Part shown: positions 31,766-43,534 of the stretch, one piece after another
How positions within the stretch are numbered: position 1 is the stretch's first letter
Layout: every line of letters starts with the position of its first letter
Assembly (NCBI RefSeq): GCF_004359215.1
Contig: NC_090620.1
Span: 1,981,660-2,045,659, forward strand
Origin: Bremia lactucae
Lineage: Eukaryota > Oomycota > Peronosporomycetes > Peronosporales > Peronosporaceae
Direction: 5' to 3'
Length of the DNA: 64,000 nt
The notes under the pieces: generated by a model
What the model saw: only the letters and a program-made list of their open reading frames with translations
Database searches by the model: none
Told to the model about the DNA's origin: nothing
Translations under genes and position numbers: made by a program

Positions 31766-32230
31766 TGTTAATAAACGGGGTGTCCCGTTACATCAATATT
31801 ATTTCTTAGAAGAGGTTTAATAAATATTATTTAGTTTAAGAGAAGTAAACACAAAGGTGCAAAACTATTGAGCTTTTAAAATTTTGACTTAAAAGTTTCA
31901 ATAATTTCAAATTTTGGTAATATTAAGGCAACAAGACAATAGTTCTGTTAACTCGAAGTTTAATAAACTTCGAAAATCGTCACACGACACGATTGGGCGG
32001 TTCGCAAAGAGGCGCTTTGCATAATTGGTTATTAATTTATATAGAAGACCGCAACGTAGAGACTCTATGAATTACTGCAATTTTACTTTTTTCTCTATAC
32101 TGAAGCCTTGGTATCGACCTCTAGTATCTAAGACTTCTTAGCGACTAGTAACCTTCCTTTACACGTCACCTTCACTGTCATGAGTGCAGGCTGGCTAGTA
32201 CTGTTCTCAGTCCTAGCAAAACCCGTTACA
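31766..32230 (+). repeat. LTR D, solo copy
   Basis: Begins TGTTAATAAACGGGGTGTCC and ends CCTAGCAAAACCCGTTACA. Internal blocks match 60543-61077: the AATATTAAGGCAACAAGACA block, a CGATTGGGCGG hairpin arm, and AACCTTCCTTTACACGTCAC. No internal element sequence adjoins either side, so it is a solo LTR or the remnant of one. Confidence 0.7.
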
Positions 32231-32401
32231 GTTATATGCTCGAGAAACTCGAGATATCGTTTAAGTACGAAGTAGGAAAGTTACTGTGCACGGGATGGAT
32301 TTTCTTGCAATATGCTAAGCATACCTTCTCCAGCCAACGTCTCTACGTGGTCGGGGACGCAAGATGTGCGAGCACTTCGACGGGATACGTTCTGTAATCA
32401 T

Positions 32402-33102
32402 TTAAATCTCAAAACCAGCTTCGTGGAAAGCCTCCGCAGCCATTTTAAATTCAGGCGTCGCCAATTCAATATAATTTTGTAGATAGCGGACACATATTTT
32501 TTGCCACTTTGAAGCCACCTTTTGAAGGAATCCTCATTATGACGTTCGAGCGTATAGCCCATGTTGACATCATGTGGTGCTTTTCACATTATGATCCATG
32601 TCACAGGAGATACTGCATGCATAATCAGATCGTCAAACGAATCCCTTTTCAAAATAAGTTTTCGATATTATCTGCGTAAAGACTTACGGAATGCTTTACT
32701 GACCGAATTAAATAAACGCTTCCCACACGTTTTTTTCTAATTGCGGTAATATATTCTTGCATTCAACCCTTGAGCCATTTCAAAACCGATGAGGTATACG
32801 AGAAAGCCATCTCTATCCCGGAAGATTTTGGCCCGTTCTTCATTCGCTACGGCAGCCGCAGAAGTTTCGCGGAGCAAGCGTTTGCTGAGAGGAGACAAGG
32901 CAAGCATTAACATATCGGCTAGGGATGCACGTCTGGGTGCGGTAATAGCGTGGCTGCTTGTCATATTAAAAAAAAGGCTAACGCGAGTAGAAGCCCAACC
33001 GCGAACATTGATGAGTCTCTTTGGAACCGTCTCAACGCCTAATAACACTCCCAAGTAAAACGAATAATAACTAGGCGAATTTAATTGGATCAAGTCGACC
33101 AT
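32402..33102 (-). pseudogene. RxLR-EER effector-like pseudogene
   Basis: The minus-strand frame from ATG at 33102 runs 121 codons. It contains RLLR followed 9 residues later by EER (within SKRLLRET ... VANEERAKIF), the RxLR-EER arrangement of oomycete secreted effectors. After the stop at 32737-32739, coding-like text continues in other frames to TAA at 32402-32404: an RWLQSG block, then ELATPEFKMAAEAFHEAGF at the end, as in the helical C-terminal part of such proteins. No convincing signal peptide precedes the RLLR motif, and at least two frame breaks are present. I read it as a decayed effector gene; chance occurrence of the motif pair remains possible. No known family member is assigned. 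Confidence 0.45.
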
Positions 33103-33239
33103 GGAAGGGGAGGGGAAAAATCAATTTTTGAATGAATATTACAAGTGATGTATCTTTGCGTTGCTCGTTGAATGTATGGACGGAACGAATGGCGTCATCG
33201 CACTTTTTCCACTTTTTTATTTTCTAACTTTGTACTTGT

Positions 33240-33341
33240 TGTAACGGGGTGTCCCATTACATAGTATAAAGGATTACATAAATATTATATCTGATAAGAG
33301 AAAAAAATAAAGAGGAATAAAATTAGGAAAATTATAACGGC
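33240..33341 (+). repeat. LTR D head fragment
   Basis: TGTAACGGGGTGTCCCATTA followed by an AT-rich GAGGAATAAAATTAGG stretch matches the first 100 bases of LTR D and then stops. Confidence 0.6.
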
Positions 33342-33639
33342 ACCAGAAACGTCATTTTGGCGCTCGTGACACCACGTATCGAACCCTTAAGACCCTTATT
33401 GCAGTGCTTAAAAGCTAAGCCTGCTTTGATCACGCCACCATGTTGCACGGCCACAGCTCGCACATTCATGGCTTATCGCGTGATCGTAAAATTATTCCCT
33501 TGAAATAAAAAAGCTAAAGAAAGTGCATTTTCTCAAAGAATTTGGGGGCGGAAGATAATAATCCTTCAATTGTAACAATTTAATGGTGGACTGAGATGAA
33601 GGAGGCGAAATCGTCTTGGCCACGTCCACGGCCAAGAGC
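33342..33639. other. Unassigned flank
   Basis: About 300 bases with no recognised gene or repeat. A minus-strand open frame of about 90 codons (33767-33492) lacks any recognisable motif and overlaps the better plus-strand reading to its right. Confidence 0.35.
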
Positions 33640-33926
33640 ATTAAATTCATGACACGGGATTTGTTTTTGATGGGTCGCAAGCGACCATGTGGCGAGTGGC
33701 GATTCGTGGCAAAACAGGCCGCGTCTTGCTCAGGGCGTATACCGAAAGTGAGATGCAAGAGTGGCATGTCGCAGGACTTTGGCCGCTTTACGAATTTTCA
33801 GTTTTGAAAAAATATATAAAGTTATAAACCTCGTGGTCCGTTTGTATCGAAAGCAAGAGTGGCATGTCGCAGACTTAGGCCGCTTTACGGATTTTATAAA
33901 CCTCGTGGTCCATTTGTATCGAAAAA
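33640..33926 (+). pseudogene. Possible PH-domain gene relic with a tandem repeat
   Basis: The plus strand reads GFVFDGSQATMWRVAIRGKT, then GRVLLRAYTESEMQEWHVA. This looks like the last strand and C-terminal helix of a PH domain, with its invariant Trp (EMQEWHVA). About 33757-33854 is then repeated at 33855-33926 in shortened form (AAGAGTGGCATGTCGCAG ... CCTCGTGGTCC). Stops follow directly. It is a fragment only; the family call is tentative. Confidence 0.3.
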
Positions 33927-34020
33927 GGGTGCTCACCTGCTCCGGTCGTCGGAGATTATGCAAATATCGGCAGAAGCTACAATGAAAAGGAGCGTCGTCA
34001 CTATAGTTTATAAAATTGTA

Positions 34021-34978
34021 GTAAATATCGATTCACACCACTTAGTGTGGAAGAGCGCCTCCGAGAGGTTGCGGACCAATCGTTTGCAATGTGGCTCTCT
34101 GAAATAAAGACAATGCGCCGGAGAAGCTCGCCCAACGCGGCGCTCTCCCTGAGATATACCTTACTCCACTGATTAAGACACCACGTCAGTATTTGACGCG
34201 TCTGCTTAATCGAGCAAGTGATGCTTCTGTATACCCAATGAGGGATATTTCGATCATTTTACGTTCGAACGAGTTGGAAAACGATGACGAAGTTTCGTTT
34301 AATTGATGATCCATCGGGCCCGTCAGATAAGATATAAGTGGTCTCGTTGAGACACTACCGATGTGGCCGACGTTCGTCCAGAACGAAAAATGCACTATAA
34401 GTTTACAAAACTAAAGGCAAAATGCATTAAGTGCTGCATATTGTCCGCACTATGAAGCTAGTACTAGCCAGCACGCTAGCCATACAATTGCCGTGGATCC
34501 GTCCATTTCCACCTTTATTCGTAGGGTGCGCCATTCGACGCAAGTTGACCCTAACGTGGCGCTTAAACGTTTACGGTGTGAGGAATATCTGGCTGAAGGG
34601 ATAACACGTACTGCCTTGACTTTTCCGACGAGGGCTACTCGCGCCACTTAGCCAGATAATGATATTGGCTCTTTGGATGACGTCACTCTAAAATGTTTCA
34701 ACGTGGAACTGAAGGTTCATTTGCTTGTTGAGTAGTGCAGCAGAGGACGGAATAGCGGTGGAAGCTTTTGTTGCTCTGAAGCACGAGGGGCAACTTCTCT
34801 GCGAGACCTCGCTAAAACCCTCGACGGGATCCAGACCGTCTTTTAACTTTGGACCGTCATAAAAGTGGTTTAGAGGGTCAGCTGGACATTCAGATGAGGA
34901 TTAGGCAATCTACGACACATCCGTCTGTCTAGGCGCAAGCGCGTTTAAATCTACGTGTGAAAGATTCTGATGCTTAAG
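34021..34978 (+). pseudogene. Opposite-strand ORF region of Gypsy B3
   Basis: The plus-strand sequence follows that of B1 15240-16239 over most of its length (blocks such as GGAAAACGATGACGAAGTTT, GTGCGCCATTCGACGCAAG, GGTCAGCTGGACATTC). Reading frames are heavily broken. It shows that the opposite-strand region is part of the B family and not a chance feature of one copy. Confidence 0.5.
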
Positions 34979-35235
34979 CAAGCCAGCGTAGGGCGTTGAG
35001 TGTGTAGGCAGCTTGCGCGGAAGGCTTAGCATATAAGCTAGGGCTTCCTTGGCCACGAGCGTGAATTGTCCAGTAAAACGCGGACGCGATTTGGTCTTAA
35101 AGACCGCAGATACAAAGTTTGTATGCAAGAATTTAGCGTTTAGAAAGACTCGGCTACCGACCGCACCCATTGGGCTAAAGCACAAAGCTTCCGGTTGAAG
35201 CGTTTTTGCATTGTATGAAGCTATTAATGACTTTA

Positions 35236-35532
35236 AAGGATATACTTAGCTCGATGTGAACGGTCTTACACACCCACGCGCTTCGCTAAACGCTATCACT
35301 ACGTGGTTGAGAGCCTGGTAGGGAAGACTTAGCCGATCGGCATGCAATCTCAGCCTATTGCTATTAGAATACAGATTTGCGAGCTTCTCTCAACGCGATT
35401 ATATGTCTTAAGACATGTGCATGACGCAATGGCTATAACCAAAGCAAACAAAAAGAACAAGCGTCTGCTAAAGGCAGAAGCTGAAGAAATTCTTAAGTAC
35501 GACTTCAAGAGCCGATGGAGACGTTCCGTCTA
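35236..35532 (+). pseudogene. Plus-strand integrase-tail piece inside minus-strand B3
   Basis: On the plus strand: VNGLTHPRASLNAITTWLRA, then LSTRLYVLRHVHDAMA and NKKNKRLLKAEAEE. These correspond to the region just after the integrase core in B1 (INGLTHSRV ... DSQDKQKEQADAKG), but in opposite orientation to the rest of B3. The flanking minus-strand text runs up to both sides (TERLHRL on the right, an NASTG block on the left). Confidence 0.45.
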
Positions 35533-36329
35533 ACCATCGGTCCACGGATAATCTACTGTGGACATGTCTAATATCGTTTCAAACACTCAGAGGTCGACTT
35601 CCAGAGTGTATTTCACGATCAATAAACAACTTTGCTGTAACTTCACCATCGGTGGTATCCGCACAGTCGCTGAATGAGTCATTTTGCTCATTCGGTCAAC
35701 AAAGACCACGATGCCCGATGTTGCCTTTCGAATTTTTCAATAGGCCAAACACCAAATCCATACTAATGGCCTCCTAATACGACAAGGGTACGGGTGAAGT
35801 AGCAAGCGGGACAATTGCATGTGCCGAGGGCTTAACGCTTTGACAAGTTTCGCATGTGTGAACATAGGTGCTCACCCACTTGAGGAATCTGGGCTGGATC
35901 AAGGTCGAAAGTGTTTCCTCGACCGAAATGACCGCTAAAAACAGCATCATATGCATCATAGAGGATTCAATATTCAGTTACTACCCACGATGCGCGATGT
36001 ATCCGCAACAACTGTGCAATAACACAAGCTGCCATTATCAATAGAATATTGATGAAAGCCCGCACTCAATCGTACCGACAGTTTAATCCCCGTGTCTTTA
36101 TTGCTTTCAAGAGCTTCTAGCAAATAACACTGTTCATCAAGTTAGTGATCGCGACGTAACAGTCCTAACATGAGTAAACTCATAATCTGGCCTGCATGAT
36201 AACGCATCAGCCAAGGCCTTTTGCTTTCTTGGCTTATTCTTTAACTCGAAGTTGTATTCGGCAAAGAATAAAAGCTACTGGGTCATTCTCTTTCAGAGAC
36301 GGGATCTCTTGCACTGCGTTCCTGTTTGG

Positions 36330-37100
36330 TTCGGAATACGCAACACTGTCCACTAGCAACTTTTCTTTTCTCATTGTGGGGTATGGCATTTCACCAGGCT
36401 CCTAATGTGCACGAGAATCGGGTGCTAGGAGTCGGAAGGGAGACGCGTAACTTTTCAGCGTTTGTTGACGACTCTACTATTCCTCGACATGCACAACTGG
36501 GCAGTCATTTGGACGGATCTCTGGCCTTCAAGCCCAATCAGCTCAAATGAATTGATCTTTTTAACACCTACTACATTTTAAAGGAATATTAGTATTGCTA
36601 CCTGGAGAGACGACGCGATATCTGGGCTATGAAGTGAGTACCAGCGACTTATCTAATCCACACTGGGCGCTTCGCATTTAGAAACTCTGGAGACGCCTAT
36701 TCACTGCCGTCAAAGTTGCAACTAGTGCATAGAACTGGGCTCTTATTTTAAATGCAATTTTTTCTCCCAGCTTCATTTTTACCGCGACATTTTTGAAAAC
36801 TTTAAACTTGGGCCAGAACGGAAGTAACTCAGCTGTACCGTCATTTTAACAATTCCGACGACCATGTTTTGGCACAAAATTAACTCGAGTCTTTTCTTCA
36901 ATCCACAGAAGGCGGACGGTTTTAGTCTTGTATTGTTTGAGGTGGCCACCAAAACTGAGCGCAGCACGCGTTGCGGTGGCTAACGCAACCATGTGTTAAA
37001 CGTTTCGCAGCCTGCTGGAGGGGCTAGATGAAGAGTGGGTCAAGGAAGTTGAACTCGAAGAGAAAGCCGAGGCTCATCCATCATTACTTTCTCCGCCTCA
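36330..37100 (+). pseudogene. LINE (non-LTR) reverse transcriptase relic
   Basis: The plus strand reads NTQHCPLATFLFSLWGMAFH, then VGRETRNFSAFVDDSTI, which holds the RT active site in the F/YxDD form, then LDGSLAFKPNQLK. After frame breaks it continues GETTRYLGYEVSTSDLSNPH and WRRLFTAVKVAT. This order (PLSP-like turn, FVDD, then a Leu-Gly-Tyr block) is that of L1/Tx1-type LINE RT. No endonuclease part is seen. The right end is approximate. Confidence 0.6.
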
Positions 37101-38800
37101 GCATCATGACTGACAGCTGTGCCTTCAGAATCGGTAAGTTAGCTTACACCACCGACGTTTATGGCCTAAATAGTCGCCGCGGAATTGGTGTCCGTCGGCT
37201 GTTCAGGTGAGTACATTTGAGGCAATTGCCAAGGAAGCGCTCAGGCCTAGTGATCAGAGTGCTTGCCCCAACCCCCCCTCGATATTTGAAAGGAAATGTT
37301 AGAATCTATTTTGAACCTTCAATAAAACCCGTCCTCTCCTCATCCTTTCTTCTTGAGTAAAATGTGCAGTGGCGAGTGTAAATATGGCAAAAATTGACGC
37401 ACGTACACCAGGTTTTGAGTTTGTCTAGGTTTCTAAAAGCTGGCGGCTGCGCGTCAATTCATTGTTCCATAGTGTGTGTCACGTGTCATAAAAGGGAGTG
37501 ACTACCGTAAAGGATGTGAATACAACAATTCCCTAATTTTAGGAAAATGTTAACGGCATCCCATTCCGATTAACGGCGCCCACAAGTAAATTCATATTAA
37601 ATATTGACCAATCGAAAAAATATCTGATACACTTGTGATTGTATCGAGAGAAAGAGGAATAGGTGGAACCTAGAGATGAGCAGTGCAGATTTGCGGACGC
37701 AAGACGTTGACGAACGAGCGCATTAAGCGACAAGGTGAAAGGTTTGCTACGGTGAATACTTGAGTGACGTTGAAGTTAATGATGCGGAGTAAGTCTCCAT
37801 ATCAGTTTTTTTCGACCAAGGCGAGTTCGGGGTGGCAACCTACAACGGACAAGCGACATGTCTTAAGATGCTGCAGCACCAGATTACCGACACATCGGAG
37901 CTAGAGGAGGTAAGGTAGCTAGTTGCTAAGCTTTTCGATGATTATGACTAATCTGAACGTCAACTTTTTTAGATATTGCTAAGCTTTTCAATGATGACTA
38001 ATCCGAACGTCAACTTAGAAGTGAATCACGTGATAGTTCCTTCAGCAATGCCAGTACATATGGAATGCTTCGAATTATTAAAAAGATCGACTTAATGCAT
38101 CAGACAAAAACAGCAATCAGCATTCGGAAGGTATCGTACTTCGTACTGTCTTGCGTTTGGTCGCCCGTTCTTGTCATCTAATAACTAGAAATTTTGAAGC
38201 CTGCAGGTAACAGTCAAGTTATTAAAGTTGTCGTTAGGTATTACTTAAGTTGCCGAGCAGATTTCAATCATCAAAAAGACTGCGAAGCGATTGAGCATGT
38301 TCAAATTGGAGTTGTTTCGAATATGCATATAGATCGGACTTCTTGGTTAGTGGCGTTTCATATCTGAAATTTTCTTAAGCGATGAGTTTTACAAGAAGAA
38401 TCTACAATTAAGGATTTTTTTAACTTTGACAATATACAGATCAGACGCGCTACAACCAAAAACAAAAGCTCATTGAACTATCCAGTTTTGCACTTAACGA
38501 TTCGTTTTGCAGCTTTATTGCTCGATTTGCTCACCGAAAATGTAACCAACGATGTTCAGAAGAAGGAAGCCTACTTCCGTTTTTGGCAACTTATCGTAGA
38601 TTGGAATTTATTTGGACGACGTAGATTCTCTATATCTGTCAACTGTCGAGCAAGTCGCCCTTGACGGCTTTATGTATATTGAATAGTCCACGCTAGATTT
38701 CCGGATTACATGACTTTGTAAGTGTTTGGATAGCAAACATCTACACTGGCACTCACCGTTCCAAGGGCCTTTAACTCCATACTTGGAACATGTCAAATAG
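37101..38800. other. Unassigned 1.7 kb, possible gene relics
   Basis: No intact gene or transposon recognised. Plus-strand text is coding-like in places: EFGVATYNGQATCLKMLQHQ near 37820-37880, SMMTNPNVNLEVNHVIVPSA near 38000, and YLDDVDSLYLSTVEQVALDG near 38610-38670. The first could recall a kinase N-lobe, but this is too weak to name. About 30 bases around TTGCTAAGCTTTTCRATGAT occur twice in tandem at 37924-37960 and 37977-38015. Confidence 0.3.
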
Positions 38801-39300
38801 TACAGGCGATACGTCTATTGTAGCCGCGCTCTACTTAAGCACACACCCTAGCACAGCGAGGAAGGGGTTTGACCGTCTTCTTTCACGTGCAGTGAGGTAG
38901 TAAATGGATGTCTAAGCGACCTCACCAACGCACTAAGTACCTTAGCACAAGTGACGTCACGGGTGCGGTAAACCGGCTCCACGTGCGCACTTATGAACTA
39001 GAAATAGTTTCAAATTAATCGTCTTAAAAAGACTTTCAAATTAATCAATCATAAATGCGCTCTTTGTAGATAGACATTGCTATGTATTGCAAGCGTATTA
39101 CTTTAAATACCTCGTATCTTGGATGACGCTAACTGACGCTAAGCGTCATTCCTTCAAATGTGAATGCACCTATGTGCATCACATACACAGAGGTGGGTCA
39201 CAATGTCAACCACAACCAAATGGTGGGTGTAATTACTTCACGTAAGTGATTGACCATCCCCGATGGATAAACTTCGTGTGCTTAACGGGATTGTGTAACA
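38801..39300 (-). repeat. LTR C, solo copy
   Basis: The reverse complement aligns with 12588-13088 from the CTACTTAAGCACACACC block on the left to CTTAACGGGATTGTGTAACA at 39300. No internal element sequence adjoins. 39301-39466 between this and LTR E shows nothing. Confidence 0.7.
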
Positions 39301-39466
39301 TAGGCCAACTTAAGCCAGTTACAAATATGGCAAAGGGACTGCGTTTTGCGCAAAGCGTGAAATGCATTGCTTGAATGAGTGAAGCGGAAGCGAGGAGCCA
39401 AAGAATTAAAGGGTGTCAAATATTTATTTTGATCGGTCAATATTTGATATAAATTTACTTGTGGGG

Positions 39467-39906
39467 TGTGACGGGGCACTACTGACTTGTACTGCTTCAG
39501 TGCAAGTCCACTTCGCACTGCCTCAATGCGAGTGGTGCCTCTCGTCACTTCACGTACACTAGTACGTGCAGAGGAAGACTCTGTTTAAAATACTTGCTTT
39601 AAATAGGGTTAAAAGAAAACTGTACTAAATATAATTAAGTTCTTCTTGTCTATATACTTAATACTAACTTAATTGTAAACTAATACAAAACATGTACTAA
39701 AAGTCTTTTCTGCCTTTCTCTTTGCGCGCGTCCAGCGCTGACTGGACCGCGGAGAAAGTAGATATAGTGGTCGATATCTACCAATGGATAAGCTCTTAGA
39801 ATATTACCTTTAAAAGTATATTCTCCAAATTTGATCTACCTTTTAAATAATATATTAATTAGCAACCTCAAAGTGTTAATTTCATGTAACGATACTCCCC
39901 GTTACA
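39467..39906 (-). repeat. 3' LTR of Gypsy E1
   Basis: 440-bp block TGTGACGGGGCACTACTG ... ACTCCCCGTTACA on the plus strand, TG...CA ends. Parts recur at 47610-47735 (direct) and 22598-22735 (inverted). Confidence 0.75.
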
Positions 39907-39921
39907 TCACCCCTCCCTTAA
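39907..39921 (-). other. Polypurine tract of Gypsy E1
   Basis: On the minus strand AAGGGAGGGGTGA lies directly before the TGTAACGGGG end of the 3' LTR. This supports the minus-strand orientation of E1. Confidence 0.65.
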
Positions 39922-40025
39922 ATGACAATCACTCTGACTGTCATTGGGAAGAGTGGTCAATATAAGACCACTTTATTAAAAAAACGATGTTGATTGGTCA
40001 GAACCATCATTTTTAATTCTATCGC

Positions 40026-41631
40026 ATGGTTAACAACTCCGTACGGTATGCGAATAGTGCGAAGGCGCCGCACTATTTGCATACCGCATTGACTCTTGCG
40101 GCAGACGGAACGTCTGCCGTAGTGTCATCTTCTCCCGCAACTCTAAATGATTCGGGTGCATGTGGTGATACCCTACGAAAATGCCACCCCTATTTAGAGG
40201 TCGACTACGAATGCGAGTCGTGAAAACTGGCCGACTCGGGGAGAACAAAACAGTTGCCTGATCATCGTCAGGCGGCTGACAATGAGCCTTCGAATGAGGG
40301 GCTCATTCGAGTAGACTTTCTAGTAGCATTCGCCACAGCTTGTTCGGTTCCGACGATGATGATAATCTTCATCGCCGGCACCGTCTCCCGTGCCGTCACC
40401 CGCACTTATTTATGAGCGTGGTGATGACGATGGCGTAAGCCATCGTTATAAAAGTTCTTGTGGTACCCCTGCTTCAGCGGGTACCACTCATGGGATCGTA
40501 GACACTAAAATGTCTCGTCGTGCCCCTGAGAAGAACCGTGGCTTTTGCCCGAACAGCTAATTAATAGTTTGGAGAGACTACTCCACCCAACAAATATTGC
40601 TTATTTATTGCGACAAAGCTCCATGGCCTCTATCCCAGCACGAAGAACTTTCGCGCTGAGAAAGATTTTATCTCGATGCTATTTCAAGCATCGATTATAT
40701 AGTGGCAACAATAAACGAGATAAAGTCCCGCTTATGCAAGCCTGCAGCGCGTTCATTTCAATGTCAAAGACATTGGACGCGAAGCCTGGCTTTAAACACT
40801 TAACGCGATTCGCGTTAAGTTTGAGAATCGAACACCAACCGGTGCAAGGTATGAATTGCATCGGTTGTCACGTGAGGCTTCCATACCTCACGTGAATGAT
40901 CCCTGTCCATATGTTATTGACAACGCGAAGCGAGTAAAAGGGGGTCTATTCCCTTTCTTCGCCCCGGGGAAGGGCTCGCATCTCTATCGAGATGCGCAAT
41001 GCGATTGACGTTTTGCAATCGATTTACAGGCGCCAGGGGCGCGTGTTTTCCGATGGACCTTCTTTTTTATCGGATGAGTCTCGTCATACTGACGAGCGAG
41101 GCCCTCAACGTCAACAGCCAGCTGGGAACGAGGCTCCTAGCTATCATGTGAAGGTGGATAACCGCGCTCGTGAACAAGATGACTCGTTCGCAGCTCCTTC
41201 ACATCACGGTCGTTTAGAATACGTTCCACAAGGAAACGTTGAACCACCTAAAGAATCCACCAATGGTTGTGGCGGAGGAGGGAAAATTAGTTCCGACCCA
41301 TGAATCGGATCTAGAGTCGAAGATCGACAAGCTCGATCACTTCCTCCATGAATTGGTGGATGGACTTGATCACGAGCGCCGTAAGCATCGCTCGTTGGCG
41401 CAGACAGTGCAGGATCATTATAACGATCGGTTGGAAGACCGTTCGAAGAGTGCGCACTCCATGTTGGAGTGCGAACGGAAATGTCACGCTCTTCGTGATG
41501 AGCTGTCGTTCGCTCAACGCGGTTTCTTGGATCTCCGGATCAATCTCCAGATTCAACATGAGAATCTGATTCGTGACCACAAGAATCTGTTATAGATTCT
41601 TAAAAAGGGTGGTAGATCCGTCCTCGTAAGA
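40026..41631 (+). pseudogene. Opposite-strand ORF of Gypsy E1
   Basis: Plus-strand coding-like region opposite to pol with open parts 40545-40895, 40992-41303 and 41239-41595. It contains NNKRDKVPLMQACSAFI, MRNAIDVLQSIYRRQGR, and a helical C-terminal part: DLESKIDKLDHFLHELVDG, LDHERRKHRSLAQTVQDHYN, CERKCHALRDELSFAQRG. The C-terminal 118 codons are open and look like a coiled coil. The right-edge element (61631-63354) has the same protein text with different breaks. No known domain is recognised. Confidence 0.55.
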
Positions 41632-41842
41632 AATCACGAACTGATGGTACGGGCGGAGCCGACCAACGTAAAACGTAGTATGCGTTCACATTCTTCGTGG
41701 CAATTCTTTTGTTATACGCATTGCCTCTGCGATGCAGTACACGGAGAGGCCTAGTGAACTTGAATAGTAGTGTTATACTACTCGTATTAGTGACTACATA
41801 CTTAGGTAAGTTTACCGTAGACAGTAGTACTAGATCAACAAT

Positions 41843-42700
41843 TTATATGAAAGAACACTTGCTCTTCCATGTTTGTCTGCGTTCCGTTTCTTTCGTCCAG
41901 TGCCTTAGCAATGTAATCTGTACGAAACGGACTACTGATTCTCGAGCCAGCAGAAATTCCTCTGCTGACTCATTTACTTTGTCATTTTCAGTGCGCTTTG
42001 TGCGCGCTGTCATGAGATCTTTCTCATCTTCGACGTCGAATGCTTCGACATCGACATCACTCGCGTCCTTGGTAACTTCGACGCGTGATAAGCATGAGCC
42101 AGGAATGCTTTTGTTCGTGCGAACCCATCCCCTTAAACTAGATGATCCCTGTATTTGGGTGGGTATGCGTGAATGGCTTACGCCATTCACGAAGAGCGGT
42201 GTAAGCGTTGAAGACGCATGCACCGAATTATTGATGGCTAATTCGACCATCGGAAAAACTCGCTCCAATTGGGATACGATTGGACATAACCTTGAAGTAT
42301 CTCTTTGTGGACACGATTTACGCGTTCCGTCTGACCACCTCTCTCGGGATGATCAGAAGCTGACATAGTCAGCCGTGTTCCGAGAGTCCGGAACACGAAT
42401 TTCTAAAACTGCACCGTAAACCGTGGATCTCGATCCAAGATTAGTTTACGGGGTAACCGGTGGAGTTTGAATACCGTGTCGATAAAGACACGGGCTCAGC
42501 CTGGAGCCGTGATCGACTCAGGTACTGCAACAAGATGTACTATCTTGCTGAATCTGTCAACAAAAACAAGGATTACATTTTATGTGATCGTCTTCGGAAA
42601 ATCCGAAGACAAAGTCCATAGACACGGACTGCCAATACTCTGCCGGAAGTGGTAGAGGTTGAAGAGGTGCACGGGATGAAGGGCTAGGCTTCACCCGTCG
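41843..42700 (-). pseudogene. Gypsy E1 integrase core end and pol tail
   Basis: The open frame 42268-41843 starts MERVFPMVELAINNSVHASS, LTPLFVNGVSHSRIPTQIQG, the conserved post-core helix of Gypsy integrase (here ELAINNSVHAS), followed by an acidic Asp/Glu/Lys linker. The core with TDGQTER-like and SDRDPRF-like blocks lies upstream in broken frames (42500-42280). A Cys-rich zinc region is visible near 42740-42690. Confidence 0.7.
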
Positions 42701-43019
42701 ACAGACCTCGCAAGCACGAATGTACTTGCGTACGAACTGATACTGGCGGGTCCAGTAAAAGTCGAGACTTACTGTGAGATAGTTTTCTCACGTATACAAT
42801 GCCCACTTGTTGGCGCATCGGGACACTCATACATGATGCGTAAGCGCAAATCATTGTGAGTTGGGACGACGATACGTGGAATGTCGCCTGCAACGGCTGT
42901 GTAATACAATAAGCCGTTGCGTGATGTGTATCGATCGGATGACGATCGATATAAAGCCGGTAAATCTTTAAAAGATTATTCGGAAGGATTCATCAGATGA
43001 TCCAATAAACGCAGAAGGT

Positions 43020-43500
43020 CCTTATCTTCTGCGTAGGCTTTCTCCATGTCATCAAACAAGGTTGATGACGGAACACTTGAAATGAGTGTTGCAAGAGTGA
43101 GATCGTTTTCACTGTTGGAATGCGGAGCCGGCTCGAAATCGGGTCGGCGTGATAACGCATCAGCGACGACATTAGGTCGTTATGATTTATATTCCACGGC
43201 GAAATTATACTCCGCGAAGAAGTATATTCACCTCGCCATTCTTTGCGAGAGGTGTGGGATGTTTACAGCCGTGCTTAAAGACGCATGTTCCGCATATACG
43301 ATGAACAGTCTATCTCCAAGTTGATAGACCCTAAATTCAGCCAGTGCCTATTATATAGCAAAGAGTTCTTTGTCATGCACTAGGTAATTGCGTTCAGATG
43401 GTTGAAGCTGACGCGATTGGTAACAAACGACGCGCTCCGCGCCGTCCGTATCGTATTGCATTAAGCATACAGCCGATTGCGAAATTGCTGGGGTCACAGA
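43020..43500 (-). pseudogene. Gypsy E1 RNase H
   Basis: Minus-strand text in broken frames: a QRSHDHGAER-like start near 43450, LVHDKELFAI and a GDRLFIVYAEHAS-like block (43360-43290), then LAKNGEVNILLRGV and a DALSRRPDFE-like end near 43160-43130. The blocks are in the right order for a Gypsy RNase H. Confidence 0.55.
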
Positions 43501-43534
43501 CCACATGGAATGGTCTGTCTTGATCAGAAATCGC

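Larger units (their letters stand above)
33980..36315 (-). mobile_element. Gypsy family B relative B3, 5' part missing
   Basis: Minus-strand Gypsy remnant: RNase H end near 36300-36170 (ALADALSCRPDYEF in place of ALSRRPDYE), integrase (CETCQSVKPSAHA at about 35870-35815, a FGLLKNSKG-like core start near 35750, VDYPWTDG and TERLHRL near 35560-35515), pol tail at 35185-34910 (NAKFLHTNFVSAVFKTKS, PRFTGQFTLVAKEA, SHVDLNALAPRQ). No LTR is attached. It is older and more decayed than B1 and B2. It ends at about 36315 against LINE-like sequence. Confidence 0.7.

Noticed and set aside
37820..38060. Protein kinase fragment suggested by EFGVATYNGQ and LKML
   Set aside because: Too short, with no HRD or DFG downstream and stops throughout; left as unassigned.
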